Positions 31,901 to 44,334 of a stretch of 64,000 nt of DNA are shown here, piece by piece. Below the pieces are notes generated by a model. It was not told the DNA's origin, did no database searches, and saw only the letters and a list, made by a program, of their open reading frames with translations. Each line of letters opens with the position of its first letter. Positions within the stretch are counted from its first letter, which is position 1. This stretch comes from Platynereis dumerilii (Eukaryota; Annelida; Polychaeta; Phyllodocida; Nereididae), in contig JAPTHN010000018.1 in NCBI GenBank assembly GCA_026936325.1, forward strand, positions 9,815,658 to 9,879,657. The letters are read 5' to 3'. The position numbers and the translations under genes are program-made.

Positions 31901-33069
31901 GTAAGTCATTTCATTTTTTTGGTGTCTGACTAACTCGTATTTAGCAAAGAACAATTTAGCAATATCATTCACAGTGTCACCTAAAAAACATAATCAATTG
32001 CAACTATGCAGAAATATAACACAATAAACAAACTGACCTAATCCAACTATTTCTTAAGGCAGATGATATAAGTTGACAGTTATGTGTAGGCCTACTCTAC
32101 CAAGCAGCAACAGCCAGATATATCGGGGGATTATTCATCAAGTTGTCCATCCAATGTCCATTGATGCTGCCAATTTGTATGCTAACAAGTTTGGACTGGC
32201 TGATGGACCAGGCGTCACTAATGAGATGCTACACAGAACTAGCTGCAGTGGAGAACTATATGAGAGACAAAGTTGAAATTAGAAGTTGCTGCTCTCAATA
32301 GCAGAATTAAGTCATCATTACAGTATTCCTTACCATAAATGTCCGAAACAAAAATTGCATCAAATTAAAAAATATCCAGACCTAAACTCATAAAATTGCA
32401 TCCAACTAAAAACCATCCAGATTTAAAATCAAATATTATCATGTAATTTATTTCGCATCTAGGCTAGTGATATTCAAACGTCAGTACATCACCGTATATA
32501 CTATATATGTGACAAAAAGCATTCTCTGGTCCCGTTTTCAAGACATGAGCATCTCACCGAAACGATATATAAATCATAATTATTATCTTTTCTCTGATAT
32601 TCGCTGCAATCCAATGGCCACATTTTCTGCTAGATGTTCATGTTTAACAGAACATTTGTTGCACTGAATCTGCTTTTGGTAATTCCAATTTCCATAAATC
32701 CAGAGAAGTAACATGATATGGATAGCATTTTTACATGATGAATGCCCATGTTACACCAGATCCTAATGCAGCGTGACCATCGGGATCAAATCAATGTTAG
32801 TGGCTCAGCTGGTTGCCATTAAAAGCCCACACAACAGATCAGTATCATACATCACAGGTCCATAAGGTAAATGATCTGCATAACACATCTATATTGCAAT
32901 TTATTGATAGCCTCCAGCCTCCTGCTGGAGATTTGATGGTTAAACATGGCCTGTCAGTCAACCTCATCAAGTTAATTGTAGGCTTATGGCTCCACAATTA
33001 ATGTAAAACTCTTTTCTTGGTAATACCACATGATGATACAACATATGCACTGAACTAAATGATGTATGT
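28912..33069 (+). repeat. Diverged tandem-array units
   Basis: No gene seen. Blocks: 'tgctcattaatggttgctcc' near 28953, 'gatctccagggattttatt' near 29082, a small imperfect hairpin at 29213-29297, 'acaaacatccacttgctaaa' near 29401, 'caaggtgtcccctgacac' near 29559, weaker copies of the 'cattatc' anchor near 30180, 31600 and 32770, and 'gagtaacttgacattggc' near 31551. The units are shorter and more eroded than on the left. Short open frames here do not resemble known proteins. Confidence 0.6.
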
Positions 33070-33105
33070 AGAAGGATCCAGGAGAGTCGACCGTCTTCTG
33101 AATGA

Positions 33106-35101
33106 CAGCTCGCACAATTAAAACAAATAAGAGTGGATAAAGACAGCCCCACCAAAAAAGGAGATGTTATTGTTGTTATTGAAGGAGGTGAACAGGTAAG
33201 CAAAAATCTAGAACATAAGACTTTAGAACATGATAAGGAACCACTTGATCCTAATGAAGATAACACTAACAAAATAGGAAGCGTCGATGAAAATGAAAAA
33301 ACACTAACCAGAACCTCTCTCCATAGAAATGCCAAAACTGATATAAATTATTTGCAGCTCGCAGGTAAAGAAAAAGACAAGGAAACGAAGAAACCGGAGA
33401 AGGAACTTAGAAAAGAAAGTGAAAGCCAGAAGAAAAAGAAGGACAAGAAAAAACAGAATAAGATTGCAGGACCGAACCCAGATGATGTAATAGATGAGCT
33501 GAGAAAACTTAACCAGGTAAAACAGACAACAATCCAAGAACTAAAAGAGGAAGCACGTGAAAACGAGGATCTACTAAAAGACATCAAAGACAAGCTAGAA
33601 AATAAGACACGTCAGAACGAGAGGCTGCAGGAAAAGATCACAGAGAAGGACCAGGAAATAGACATTGAACGAGAAATAGCAGAGAAACTCCGAGACGAAA
33701 ACGAATCGCTCCGCGAAAGGTTGAACAAGAACAAAAACTCAGAAGACCTTAAGAGACAGATCGACCTAATTACCGCCCGACAGGAAAAAGACACTCAGAA
33801 ACTGGAGGAAGAGCTGGAAGCAGCCAAACAGGAACTAGAAGAATTAACAAAAGAAAATGAAGACCTATGCAGGGCAAACAAACACTATGAAGAGTATACG
33901 AAAGACTTAAAAGAGAGAAATCAAGACCAGGAAGAAAGAATTACAAAGTTAACACAGAAGATTGCACAGAAAAGACCCCTCCAAAAAGACGACCCCCCCC
34001 CAACAACCGCCGAAAAAACACAAGAGGACGGAAGACAGCGATGAAGAGAATATGGAAACAGACTCATCCAAATACCAAACACAGCCAAGACCAAGCACCA
34101 GCCAGGAAACACCAAAAACATCAAGAAAAGAACCCCCCGGCCCACAAAAAGAAAAACATACCCCCCCAATCAGACCAGACACCGACAACCCCCCCACGGA
34201 CCACCTAAAAGAGACAACTAAGAAAGCAAGAATAACCATCATTACGGACCCTGCCTACCAGAAAGTAACTAGACACCTAAAAAGGATCACATCAGACAAG
34301 GAAATAATAGAAATACAGCCCCCTAGAACATTTCAAGAGTTAAAAGACACCATCAAGAACAGAAGAATAATAGAGACAATAATAGAAGCTGACCAACTAA
34401 TAATAATGACAGGAGGGAAGGAGATCTCACAAAAGACCAACGGACGACAACTGGCAAATAGTATAGTGGACATAGCAAAGAACATAAACAGGGAAACAAC
34501 AACTCAAGTAAGGATAGCCGAAATACCCCTCATAGACGCCAAGCAGGAAACCCGAGAACAAATACACAATTTTAATGAGGTAGTAAGACAACGCGGGAAT
34601 GGAAAATATGACTTTCGAATCGCAAGAACATATAACTTAAAAGGAAAAGACTTAATAGAGGAAGATGGCATCACGATAACAGACCTAACAGCGGAAAGAA
34701 TAGCGAAGGACCTAGAAGAGCAAGCAATGAACGGAAAAGCAGCAGCCCAACTAACGAAGTATCACAAGAACATGGAAAGTTATGAGATCGCAAGAGTTAT
34801 TGGAAAAGGAGGGAAGAACAGACAACAAATTGAATACGAATATGACGTCCACCTAGTAGCGAATGGACCCACAGTCATAATAAAAGGACACCCCAGCCAA
34901 GTAAGAAAGGCCATAGAAGAGATTGACTACCAACTAAGACAAATTAGAGAAGATGTCCGGAATAGAGAAGTAAGAGAGAAAGAAGGAGAACGGAGCGAAG
35001 ACAGCCGAGAAAGGAACAGAAGAAATGACAGACGAGAAAGAAGAGACAACAGCTACAGCAGAAGAGAGAACAGCAGAGAGAGGGGGAGAAAGAAAGATTA
35101 G
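33106..35101 (+). pseudogene. LINE-C ORF1: coiled coil, SGNH-like region, KH domain, Arg/Ser tail
   Basis: Probably the RNA-binding partner of the RT. Three parts are visible. First (33133-33990): an acidic/basic leader, a Lys-rich patch and a long heptad-type coiled coil (ERLQEKITEKDQEIDIERE). Second (about 34220-34720): a region that resembles the SGNH/GDSL esterase fold known in some CR1/L2 ORF1s, with QLIIMTGGKEIS, VRIAEIPLID, IHNFNEVVRQR and DGITITDLTAERI, but without the expected Ser and His catalytic residues. Third (about 34770-34940): a KH domain with the GxxG loop as GKGG at 34802-34813 (YEIARVIGKGGKNRQQIE) and ending VIIKGHPSQVRKAIEEID. The tail is RS/RE-rich. A C9 run at 33993-34001 shifts frame by one base. 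The frame has no AUG; GTG 33133 may be a mutated ATG. Confidence 0.8.
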
Positions 35102-35205
35102 CAAAATAATAAGCCAACCAACTGAATAGTAAGACAATAGACTAAGGAAATAGGATAAGGAAATAGACTTAGGAAATAAAACATATAAAAAACACAATTT
35201 AAAAT

Positions 35206-38200
35206 ATGAATAAAGAAAGAAAATCAACCTGTACTAATACTTGCCTTACTGTTTCAGACCCGGACGAAACCGATGACGAACATGGAACCGAACATATAAT
35301 AGGAAAAGAAAAAAAAGGAAAAAAGAAAAAAAGGAAAGAAAACAGAAAAGGAAAAAAAAGAACTGGACTGAATGAAGAACCGAAGCAGATCACCCCCCAG
35401 CGCAACGGACACACCAGAAGGAAAAACAAAAAGGTAACAAATAGACTTAAGCTTTGGTATAACAATGTTAATGGCATTAACTCTAAGAGAGATAGCCTAG
35501 AACAATATCTCCTAATAGACCAACCCCACATACTAGCAATAACAGAAACAAAGACCCCCAAGCCACCAATAATAAATGGATATAAATGGATAAGCGGAAA
35601 AAAACCAAATAAAGCAGGAGGGATAGCAATAGGAGCTAGAAGGGACATAGCAGATAATACACAAGAAATAGACATGATAAAAGAGGGAAACATGGAAATA
35701 ACGTGGATAAAACTAAAAACTCAGCCAAACCCAATATATATAGGACTATACTATGGGAAGCAAGAAAAGGAAAGTAAGGAAGCTGTAGAAAATGAATACT
35801 CCATTATAAGCACACATATACTAGAACTAAAAAAAACAGGAAATATCATACTAATGGGCGACTTTAATGCAAAACTAGACATAATAAGAGACAACACCCA
35901 AATACAAACGCAAAGCAGAAATGGACAAGCAATGCAGAGAATGCTACACATAACACAAATGTACCCAATATCAACACAACCTACCAAAGGAACATGGACA
36001 AGAGTCAATAGACACAATGAACAAGAAAGGTCCATAATAGATTACATAATAGTAGATAAGGAGCTAAAAGATAACTTCCCTACAGTAGAAATAGATGAAA
36101 AAGGAGAAAGACGACCAACAGGAAAGAATGAGACAGATCATAACACCATAACTACCCACTTGAACACAAACTTAAAAAAGACAAAAAAAAAAAAAAAAAA
36201 ATGGAAAATAACAGAGGAAACAAAATGGGAAAAATATAACGAAAACCTCCAAAACCCCCCCACCCCAGAAACATATGATGAAATGGAACAAAAAATCACC
36301 CAGGCTCTGAAAAACACGATCGGAACAAAAAAGATAAATATAAATAAAAAACCCAGACTGGACCAGGAAGCAAAAAGCATAAAAAAGGAAATGAAAGAGA
36401 AAAAAAGAAAATACAACCAAGCATGCAGGGAAAAGGACCCAGACATAGAACAAATATACGAGAACTACATCCATGACAGAAAAAAACTGCAAAAGGAAAT
36501 AGAAAAAAAGCAAGCCGAGAGAACTAAGAAAATAGCAAACCAGCTAATAAAAGAAGGAGGAGTAAAGTCCAAACAATTTTGGAACCTACGAAACAAACTA
36601 TCACAGCAAGAAAAAAAGGAATATGACCTTATAACGGAACAAGATGAAAAAGTAAACGACCCAAGCAGAGCGAAGGAGGAAATAGCAAAATACTATGAAA
36701 ACCTCTACCAAGCCAGAGAAGGAAAACCGGAATTTGAACCCCAAACTCAAGAGATTGAACATAGATATTCCAACATCCAACAGAACATGAAAAGCAAAGC
36801 ACCATGCCAAAAAATAACAATAAAAGAACTCAATACAGCAATAAAAAAACTAAAGAGAAAAAAGGCAACAGGACCGGACGGAATACCAAATGAGGCAATA
36901 AAAGAAATGAGTGAAACAAACAAGGAAAATCTATGCAATATCCTAAATAACATAACACAAGAGGAGAAAATACCTAAACAATGGCTAAACAGTAATATAA
37001 TCAGAATATACAAAGGCAAAGGGAAAAAAGGCAAATGCTCATCTGAAAGAGGAATAACACTTAGCAGCAATATAGGAAAGCTGTATGAAAGAATATTCAA
37101 CAATAGAATAGAACCTGTACTGAATATAACGGATGAACAAGCTGGCGGACGAAAAAATAGATCAACGACAGACCACATAGCATTAATAGCATCAATAATA
37201 AACCACTACAAAAAAAAGAAAAAGCCAACATATATCACCTTCCTAGATGTAACAAAAGCATATGACAAGGCGTGGATAAAAGCAATAATGTATGTACTAG
37301 AAAAGGAAGGCATACAACAAAAAGAATGGCAAATAATAGACCTCCTTAACACTGGACTAACAGCAACAATCCTGACTAAATACGGACCTACAAGACAAAT
37401 TGAGATAAAAGACAGCATAAGACAAGGAGGAGTACTATCAGTAATCCAGTATGCTACACTAATGGATGAAATAAGCAAAGAGACAAAAAAAATAAAAATA
37501 GGAATAAAAATACCAGGAACAACTGAATACCTGAATACACTGCTATGGATGGATGATGTAGCCCTAATAACCAACAATAGAGATGACATGCAAAAACTCC
37601 TAGATATCACGTATACAACAGCGAGTAAGTACCACATAGCATTTGGGAAAGAAAAATCGAAGATGCTCAAAATAGGAAACAAAAACAACCAAGAAATCAC
37701 TACCCTGACCCTTGGCGACATGCAAATAGAACAGACAGACAAATACAAGTACCTAGGACTTACCATTAATAATAAAAACAACCTTGCAGACCAGATGAAG
37801 GACATAAAGACGAAGACTGAAGGAGCGTACCAAACAGTAATGAGCCTATTACATAACAAAGAATTTAATAACATAGAGATGTCAACTATATGGAAACTAG
37901 TAGAAACATGTGTCACACCAAATATAACATATGCCTGTGAAGTATGGACCCCGAACCGGCAAGAGATAAATACCCTAAATGGAATCCTAGATAACATTCT
38001 AAAAAGGATACTGATGGTACCACAAGGTACACCACGAGAAGTACTGTACATAGAAACAAACCTCCTGGACGTAGAAAGAATAATAGACAAAAAAGACTAA
38101 ACATGCTTTACAGAATCAACAAAACAAAAATAAAACTAAATGAATACCTCATCCAAAAGAAACAAGAAACAGAATGGATGAAAGAGACTGAAAAAACAAT

Positions 38201-38616
38201 AAAAAAGTATAAAATTGACAAGAAGAAATTCCTGGAAATGAAACCAAAAAATGCAAAAAAATACATCAGGAAAGAAATACAAAAAAGCTTCCGCGAAGAA
38301 ATGTTCCTTAACAAACAGAACAAGAGCAAAGTAGAATACCTAAAAAAAGGATACCTAGCAAATGAAAAAGCGACATATACCAACCAACTTAACAGAATGA
38401 ACACAAGCACCATATTCAAAGCCAGATGCAGAATGCTGGACATTAAAGATATGCAAAGAAAAATACGAATCACAGGAACATGTACTAAAAGACTGCCCAA
38501 TAACAAAAAAGAATGACCTGACCATCGACCTGGACCTGCTACATACGAGAAGCAGAACCATCATGTCAAAAATAGCCCAAAAAATAAGAGAAATAGAAAA
38601 ACTGCTAAAACAATAA
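35206..38616 (+). pseudogene. LINE-C ORF2: APE endonuclease / reverse transcriptase, C-terminus broken
   Basis: The first 964 codons (35206-38100) are open from an ATG. Residues about 82-320 are the endonuclease: LWYNNVNGINS, AITETKT, GDFNAKLD near 218, and ETDHNTITTH. Residues about 540-830 are the RT: KKATGPDGIPNEAI, ERGITLSSNIGKLYERIF, AGGRKNRSTTDH, TFLDVTKAYDKAW, IRQGGVLSVIQYATLMDEI, and LLWMDDVALI with WMDD at 781-784 (37546-37557) in place of YADD. A one-base loss in the A6 run at 38089-38094 moves the frame, continuing as LNMLYRINKTK; a second break with lost sequence near 38445 removes the first half of the usual CCHC knuckle, whose rest (YESQEHVLKDC) runs to the stop at 38616. Confidence 0.9.
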
Positions 38617-38675
38617 AAGGAAACCAAAACCAAAGACACCGTGCAGCTCCTTAGTGATAGGACCAGTTCCTACCA

Positions 38676-38693
38676 CCAGGTAGAGCTACCTGG
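38676..38693 (+). other. LINE-C 3' stem-loop before (AGA)n tail
   Basis: Perfect 7-bp stem CCAGGTA/TACCTGG with a GAGC loop, 30-60 bp before the (AGA)n tail. Likely the 3' signal recognised by the RT, by analogy with other LINEs with short-repeat tails. Not related in sequence to the AGCCC/GGGCT stem of LINE-A. Confidence 0.55.
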
Positions 38694-38737
38694 CGACCCA
38701 GGGTACCCCAGCACAAACAGAAGAAGAAGAAGAAGGA

Positions 38738-40543
38738 GATTTCTTCATAACTACTACTGAAGATCAGTAACAAGTGAAGTGCCTTCCGAAATCCTTAACA
38801 AAAAAAAAACATACAATTTACATGAGAGATAGTAAATTCAATGCAACATAAAAAGTCCTGTGACAGATTTTTTTTAGCATTATGCATGTGTCGAAGTAAT
38901 TTTGAAGAGTAAACTAAAATCCAACCAAAAAGTCAAATACCAAGTACTGCTACATTGCTAGCGAATTCAAATTCATCAAGTGACAGTTTAAACTTTTGTT
39001 CTCAACAAATATATAAAAATATCAAATTCATTATGTTTGATATCAAAAGAAAATTCCTAGACATTTTGAGACCTGGTACCATTAGTAAGCCCATTCCATT
39101 AAAAACGCTTCGTTTTAGCATTACCTATACAGCTTTTTCTTTCAAACTGGCCAACCATACTTGCCATTGTGTTCCGGTTTTCATTATTGACAGGCTGTGT
39201 GTGGTTCTTAACTTTTTTTTAACTGCTTTTTATAATTACTAAGACATTTCACAAAAATGCCTTGTTGAAAATGAATTATTACCTGACAAATCTGATTGGT
39301 GTTTCTCTTGGGCTTAATTTATCAGGACGGTTGTAGACATAGCTTGGCAGTTCAGCTTGACAGCTTGTTGTGTGAGGCATGCGAAGACCATGTTTTGAGA
39401 CAGAGGCATTTTAAGAGCAGGTCAGGCAGGAGGATTGGGAGAACTGTGGAGGAAAATCATGCTATTGGATTTTCATTGTTGTGAGCTCTGGTCGCCTTAG
39501 CCTGAGAGCAACAAGATTCGTTTCCTGTAAAAGAAGGCTTCCTCTTAGTCAATTAAGCTGTGCTCCCCTGTATCTTGCATAACAAACTGCTTTTCTATAT
39601 AATTTATATAATTGCTCCTAATACCACAACTTAATGTTGCCATTCCAATTTTTTCAATCTTAAACCTTGTATGAAAATGTCCTGTCTTTCCTGTTCACAT
39701 TAATTCTTTGTAACCTACATTTTGGAAACCAGCGAATGTATGTATACAGATTGGTCTCCTTGCGGCAATTTTCTGATTAAGGACAGGAATGTCTGAAGTT
39801 GTTCAATCGTCATAATCCAAATATCAAATACCTAGCAGCTAAACTTCTGCAGAACCAATCACCAACATTGATTTAACATGTAAACGTTTGACAGATCCAA
39901 ACAATGTTATTGTCATGTGGTCCGTTGTACAATTTTAGCTGCATGTGTGTTATGATTTGAAAGAGGAGGATGGATCAAGACAGAACCAGAATGACTCTGC
40001 TTTTTTGAAAAGCTTCTGGCAATCGGAAAATTGAACCAAACCCAAGACTTCAAAGTCATAAAGCTATTACTTTACATTGAATTGCTTGTTGTTGTTTTTG
40101 TTTTGTTTTCTTGCAGTTTGGCAATCTTTTCTGCCTTAGAGTACCACCATTCTCTTGAAAATAATAGCACACAATGTCATGTAGCTAAACAATTGCAGTT
40201 TTAAACAATGTTATTGTCATGTGTTGAATAGTAAAACATTTTGTGCTACTTGAGTGTAAAAAATTCTGTTTCTGTTCCTTGTTTTTCATAGGAACAGACC
40301 GAAACCAGAATGCCTCTATCTAACTTACCAGTTTCTGCTATGACAATTGGGAAAATTGAATAAGACAAACTGAATAATAGCATCCAAGACATCAAAGTCC
40401 CAAAGATATTAATTTACATTGAATTGCCATTTTATGTTTTCTTTGCAATTTGGCAAGCCATTTCTGCTTTTGTGTTCTGGTTTTCAAAATTGACAGGTTA
40501 GTTGTGGTTCTTAACTGCCTTCATGTTGTTATTGAATCATTCT
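38738..40543 (+). repeat. Array units, right-hand type
   Basis: No gene seen. Here the extra blocks appear: 'tgtgttccggttttcatt' near 39170, 'cctgacaaatctgattgg' near 39283, and 'attggattttcattgttg' near 39464, then a second 'gtgttctggttttc' block near 40472. The same order recurs near 42.9-43.2, 47.5-47.8, 48.9-49.2, 56.7-56.9, 58.3-58.6, 60.2-60.5 and 62.5-62.7 kb. Confidence 0.65.
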
Positions 40544-41311
40544 CAACAAATTATCTTGGTGTTAATATCAATGAATGTTTAAAGTGGGATAATCATATCA
40601 ACAAACTCTGTTCACAGCTTTCTTTTAAAATTAGTAAACTAGCCAGGATAAGAGCATTTACACCATGTCATGTTTTACGTAAAATTTATTTCACTTGTAT
40701 TCAACCAACTATTGATTATGCTATTAATGTTTGGAGTAACACCACAAATGAGAATTTACATAAGATCCAACGCTTACAAAATTTTGTTGGTAGAATATTA
40801 ACTAATAATTTTGATTACATAAATTGTAGAGGTGTTGACATTTTAAAGGATTTAAGGATTATGAATGTCAAACAACGTGCTGCTTATTTTAATCTTATCC
40901 TTATGTTTAAGTGTATGCATGGGCTGGCCCCTGAATATCTTTGTAATCAAATAATACTGTCATGTGAAGTAAGTGACAGAGTGACACGTTTTAATGATTT
41001 TAACAATATTTACATTCCTTTTCCAAGAAAGGAGATTCTTAAAAATTCTTTTATGTATCATGCTAGTCATCTATGGAATAATATGCCTAATGATTTTAAA
41101 AATATTTCTACTCTCTCTGCTTTTAAAGTTTCTTTAAAGAAGTATGTTTTTACCATGTAGTACTAAGTAACTATTCATTTTTACATGTTAACTTGTATAT
41201 ATACTCTTACTGTTTTTTATCTTTGTATATACTTTCAGGGCCAATTGTAAAACAGTTTTTGCTGTATTGTTACCCTGTTGAAATATATTAAATAAATAAA
41301 TAAATAAATAA
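40544..41311 (+). mobile_element. LINE-D: 5'-truncated CR1/L2-group fragment
   Basis: 768 bp ending in (AAAT)n and flanked by ATTCT (40539-40543 and 41312-41316). The sister unit near 50860 shows the intact site 'attgaaacattctgcaaaaag', which confirms both borders. It codes for the RT C-terminal part only: TNYLGVNINECLKWDNHIN, FKCMHGLAPEYL, and WNNMPNDFKNIS...FKVSLKKYVF up to the stop at 41160. This open piece is about 205 codons; the catalytic domains are absent. The coding part shows no stop, so insertion is fairly recent. Confidence 0.88.
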
Positions 41312-41316
41312 ATTCT

Positions 41317-42187
41317 GCAAAAAGTGTCTTTTTGCAATTTAATTAAGTCCTGACAAATCTAATTGCATTTCTCTAGCACTTAATTTATCAGGACGATATG
41401 GACATGGCTCGGTAGTTCAGCTTCACAGCTGCAGCCTGCCAATGTTAGGTGCAGAGATACCTTGCAGTGAGCAACGTATTTGAAGGAGATATCAGGCACT
41501 AGGTTTAGCCAAATCATAATAAATAGGCTACTTCAACATTGTGAGGTTATCCGGTTAAAGCCGGAAAACAAAAACAGAGTGTTTCATACAAATCTAAATT
41601 GTTCTCTGACCAGTTGCAGACTGTATATCATTTTTATAAGCCCCATTGAAAGATATCTATTCTAGATTACTCTTATGATGCATATTTATGTCTGTCATGG
41701 CCCATCAGGAATTCCCAATATGCTTCGCAAAATGTGAATTCCTTTTTCTGCATTGATAGCCCAATAAAAATGCACAGGAATACCTACCATGAGGGTAACT
41801 GGATATCCCATATCATATCATTTAAATAGCATCAATCAAACATCCATAGTTTCCACATGGTCTTTAAAGAGCATTATGTTGCAACAGATTATCTGTGACC
41901 TGATCCAGCCTTCTATTAGCGACCCTTCTGGGTCTGCTATCAGTAATCCCGGGAGAGTAACTTGACATTGGCGAGTGTCATTTTATGCACTTAGTGTAAT
42001 ATGCTGTAACTAGATGCCCCATTATCTGGCAAGAGTGAATCAATGTTAGAACCCCAGCTTCTGACCACACATTACGATACATTTCCAGGAAGCTGTGTGG
42101 TTCAGTAATTACAGTCTAGTGCCTGAAAATGAATTGCCTGCTCTGCTGAATGACTTTGCTTGCCCATGGGTGGATATTCAAAAATCG

Positions 42188-42254
<67 letters not shown>

Positions 42255-44334
42255 AATCTATCAATCTATCAATCTATCTATCAACAGATACGGTCAACTC
42301 TCTGTCAAGGAACACAAGAAGATGAAAGCGCAAGATATGTACTGAGAAGGTTTCAACACAGCACTAACAAGTTTGCAAGCTAGTAGTGGACTAATGAGAA
42401 CTCACACTTTCAAGCGGAAGTGGCAGACTAATAGAGATGGACAGAAAAGTAGTCACAGGTCTGCGTGATAGGGAAGAGATCAGCTTGCGGCTTGTAGCTT
42501 TATAGAACAGAACTTGGCAGTGTAAGTGAACTGTCCACAAGCAGGATGGTAATTTTGATATGTGAGACCTGAAGTACTACGACAGTCATCAACATTGACT
42601 TAACACAAAAAGGCTGTAACTGATTTTTAACAAAATGTCATCTTGATGTGGCAAATATTATTATTTGTGGCCATTCCATGTTTCTGTTTCTAGATGTTAT
42701 TCTTGGAAAAAGTAGTCCCTGAAGTGAACCTTAATACCTTCAGTTTTTAACAGCTTCTGGTTGTTGAGGAGATTGAATAAGACTAACCGAATTTCAGAAC
42801 CCAGGTCTCCAAATTTATGTTCTGCTGTGGATTGCTTTTTTAACCGTTTCCATAGGAATTCGATTAATTATGATTGCCTTTGTGTTCTGGTTTTCTTCAT
42901 TGACAGCTTATTTGTGGTTTTTAACTGCCTCTTTGTTGATAGTATGTTGTTATTGAAGCATTCTGTCGAAATAAATTATTCCTGACAAATCTGATTGCTG
43001 TTTCTCTTGCCCTTAATTTATGGAACAGCTGTATACATGGCATGACAGTCAGCTTCAACAGCTTGACAGCTTGTGTTAGCTTTGGGAAGACCTTGTTCCA
43101 TGAGAGAGCACTCAGCTTGACAGAATCATGCTAGGAAATCAGGCTATTGGATTTTCATTGTTATGAGGTCTTGTTGCCTCAGTCCAAGAGCAACAAGATT
43201 TGTCACCTTCAAAAGAAGGCTTCTTCTGGGTTTATTTAAGCTCGCTCCCCCGTTTTATAACCTGACACATGCAGTTTTTCCGAAATAGTCTTTTAAAGAG
43301 CACTACTTCATATTGCCACTCTCTTGGCCATCCTGAACATGATACCATTTTGATAGTTATTGCATCAATCCGTAGTGAATGTGTATGTCTGTGCCTGCAT
43401 GAGGTTTGCATCCATCAAATAAAGTTACTTTTGAATGTTAATATTTTGTAATTCATGAATGCACATTCATTGTCTTTCTTTTTCAAGAATTTGTCTTGAC
43501 AAAGCCTTAGAAGATGGTAAGATGAATTTGTGCATAGAACCATTAAATCGCTAAATGAGTGAAATGAGTGGAATTGACATGGAATGACCCTTTAGCCCTA
43601 TTGTTCTTATCTTCTTCAATGACATGTTATTTGTGGTTCTTAATTGTCTTAATTGTTAAGCAAAATTTTATTTATCTGGTCAGTTGCAGACATGGCTAGA
43701 CAGTACATCTTGACAGCCTGACTGACAAGCCAGTCTGCTGTAAAGTAGGCGAGCTAGCAAGGCTGCACACTAAGGCAGTAGAACTGCTGCCCCTAGAGTC
43801 TGCGCTGCTGCCTGTCAGGTCCGCGCCCAGCAGAACTCAGCAGGATTGAGCTGGAGTGTCTGAAAAATGCATGTATGCGAGGACGTGAAATAGAACACTT
43901 CTGCTGAAATGTTGTAGCCTGCTCACTAACACTTGCAAATGAAGCAGGCTACTGTAAATGACAGCCCAATACAGGAATACTTACCCTGGTGATGACTAAA
44001 TATCCCATATCATATCATTTCAGTAGCATCAATCAAACATAAATTGTTTCCACATTGTCTATCAAGAACATTATGTTGTAACAGCTTATCTGTAACCTGA
44101 TCCATCCACCTGTTAGCTGACCTTCTGGGTCTACTCTCAGTAATCCTGGGTTAGTAACTTGGCAAGTGTCATTTTATGCACTTAGTGTAATATGCTGTAA
44201 CTAGATGCCCCATTCTCTGGCAAGAGTGAATCAATGTTATTTGCTCAGTTTCTAACCACACAGTACAACACATGTTCTAAGCAGCTGAACGGTACAGTAG
44301 TTACAGTCCAGTGCCTGCAAATGAATTGCCTGCA

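Larger units (their letters stand above)
33077..38730 (+). mobile_element. LINE-C: A-rich non-LTR retrotransposon with KH-domain ORF1
   Basis: About 5.65 kb, strongly A-rich on the coding strand. ORF1 (33106-35101) is split by one frameshift and lacks an AUG; a 104-bp gap leads to ORF2 (35206-38616, two frame breaks). The 3' UTR has a stem CCAGGTA-GAGC-TACCTGG (38676-38693) and an (AGA)n tail. AGAAGGA at 33070-33076 and 38731-38737 could be the target duplication, though the tail makes this ambiguous. A nearly complete but decaying copy. The clade is not certain. Confidence 0.88.

Noticed and set aside
37206-38090. Long minus-strand open frames across LINE-C (294 codons here, also 35199-35693 and 36747-37178)
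   Set aside because: They are antisense shadows of the A-rich ORF2; their Phe/Ile/Ser/Leu-rich composition mirrors the coding strand and resembles no protein.
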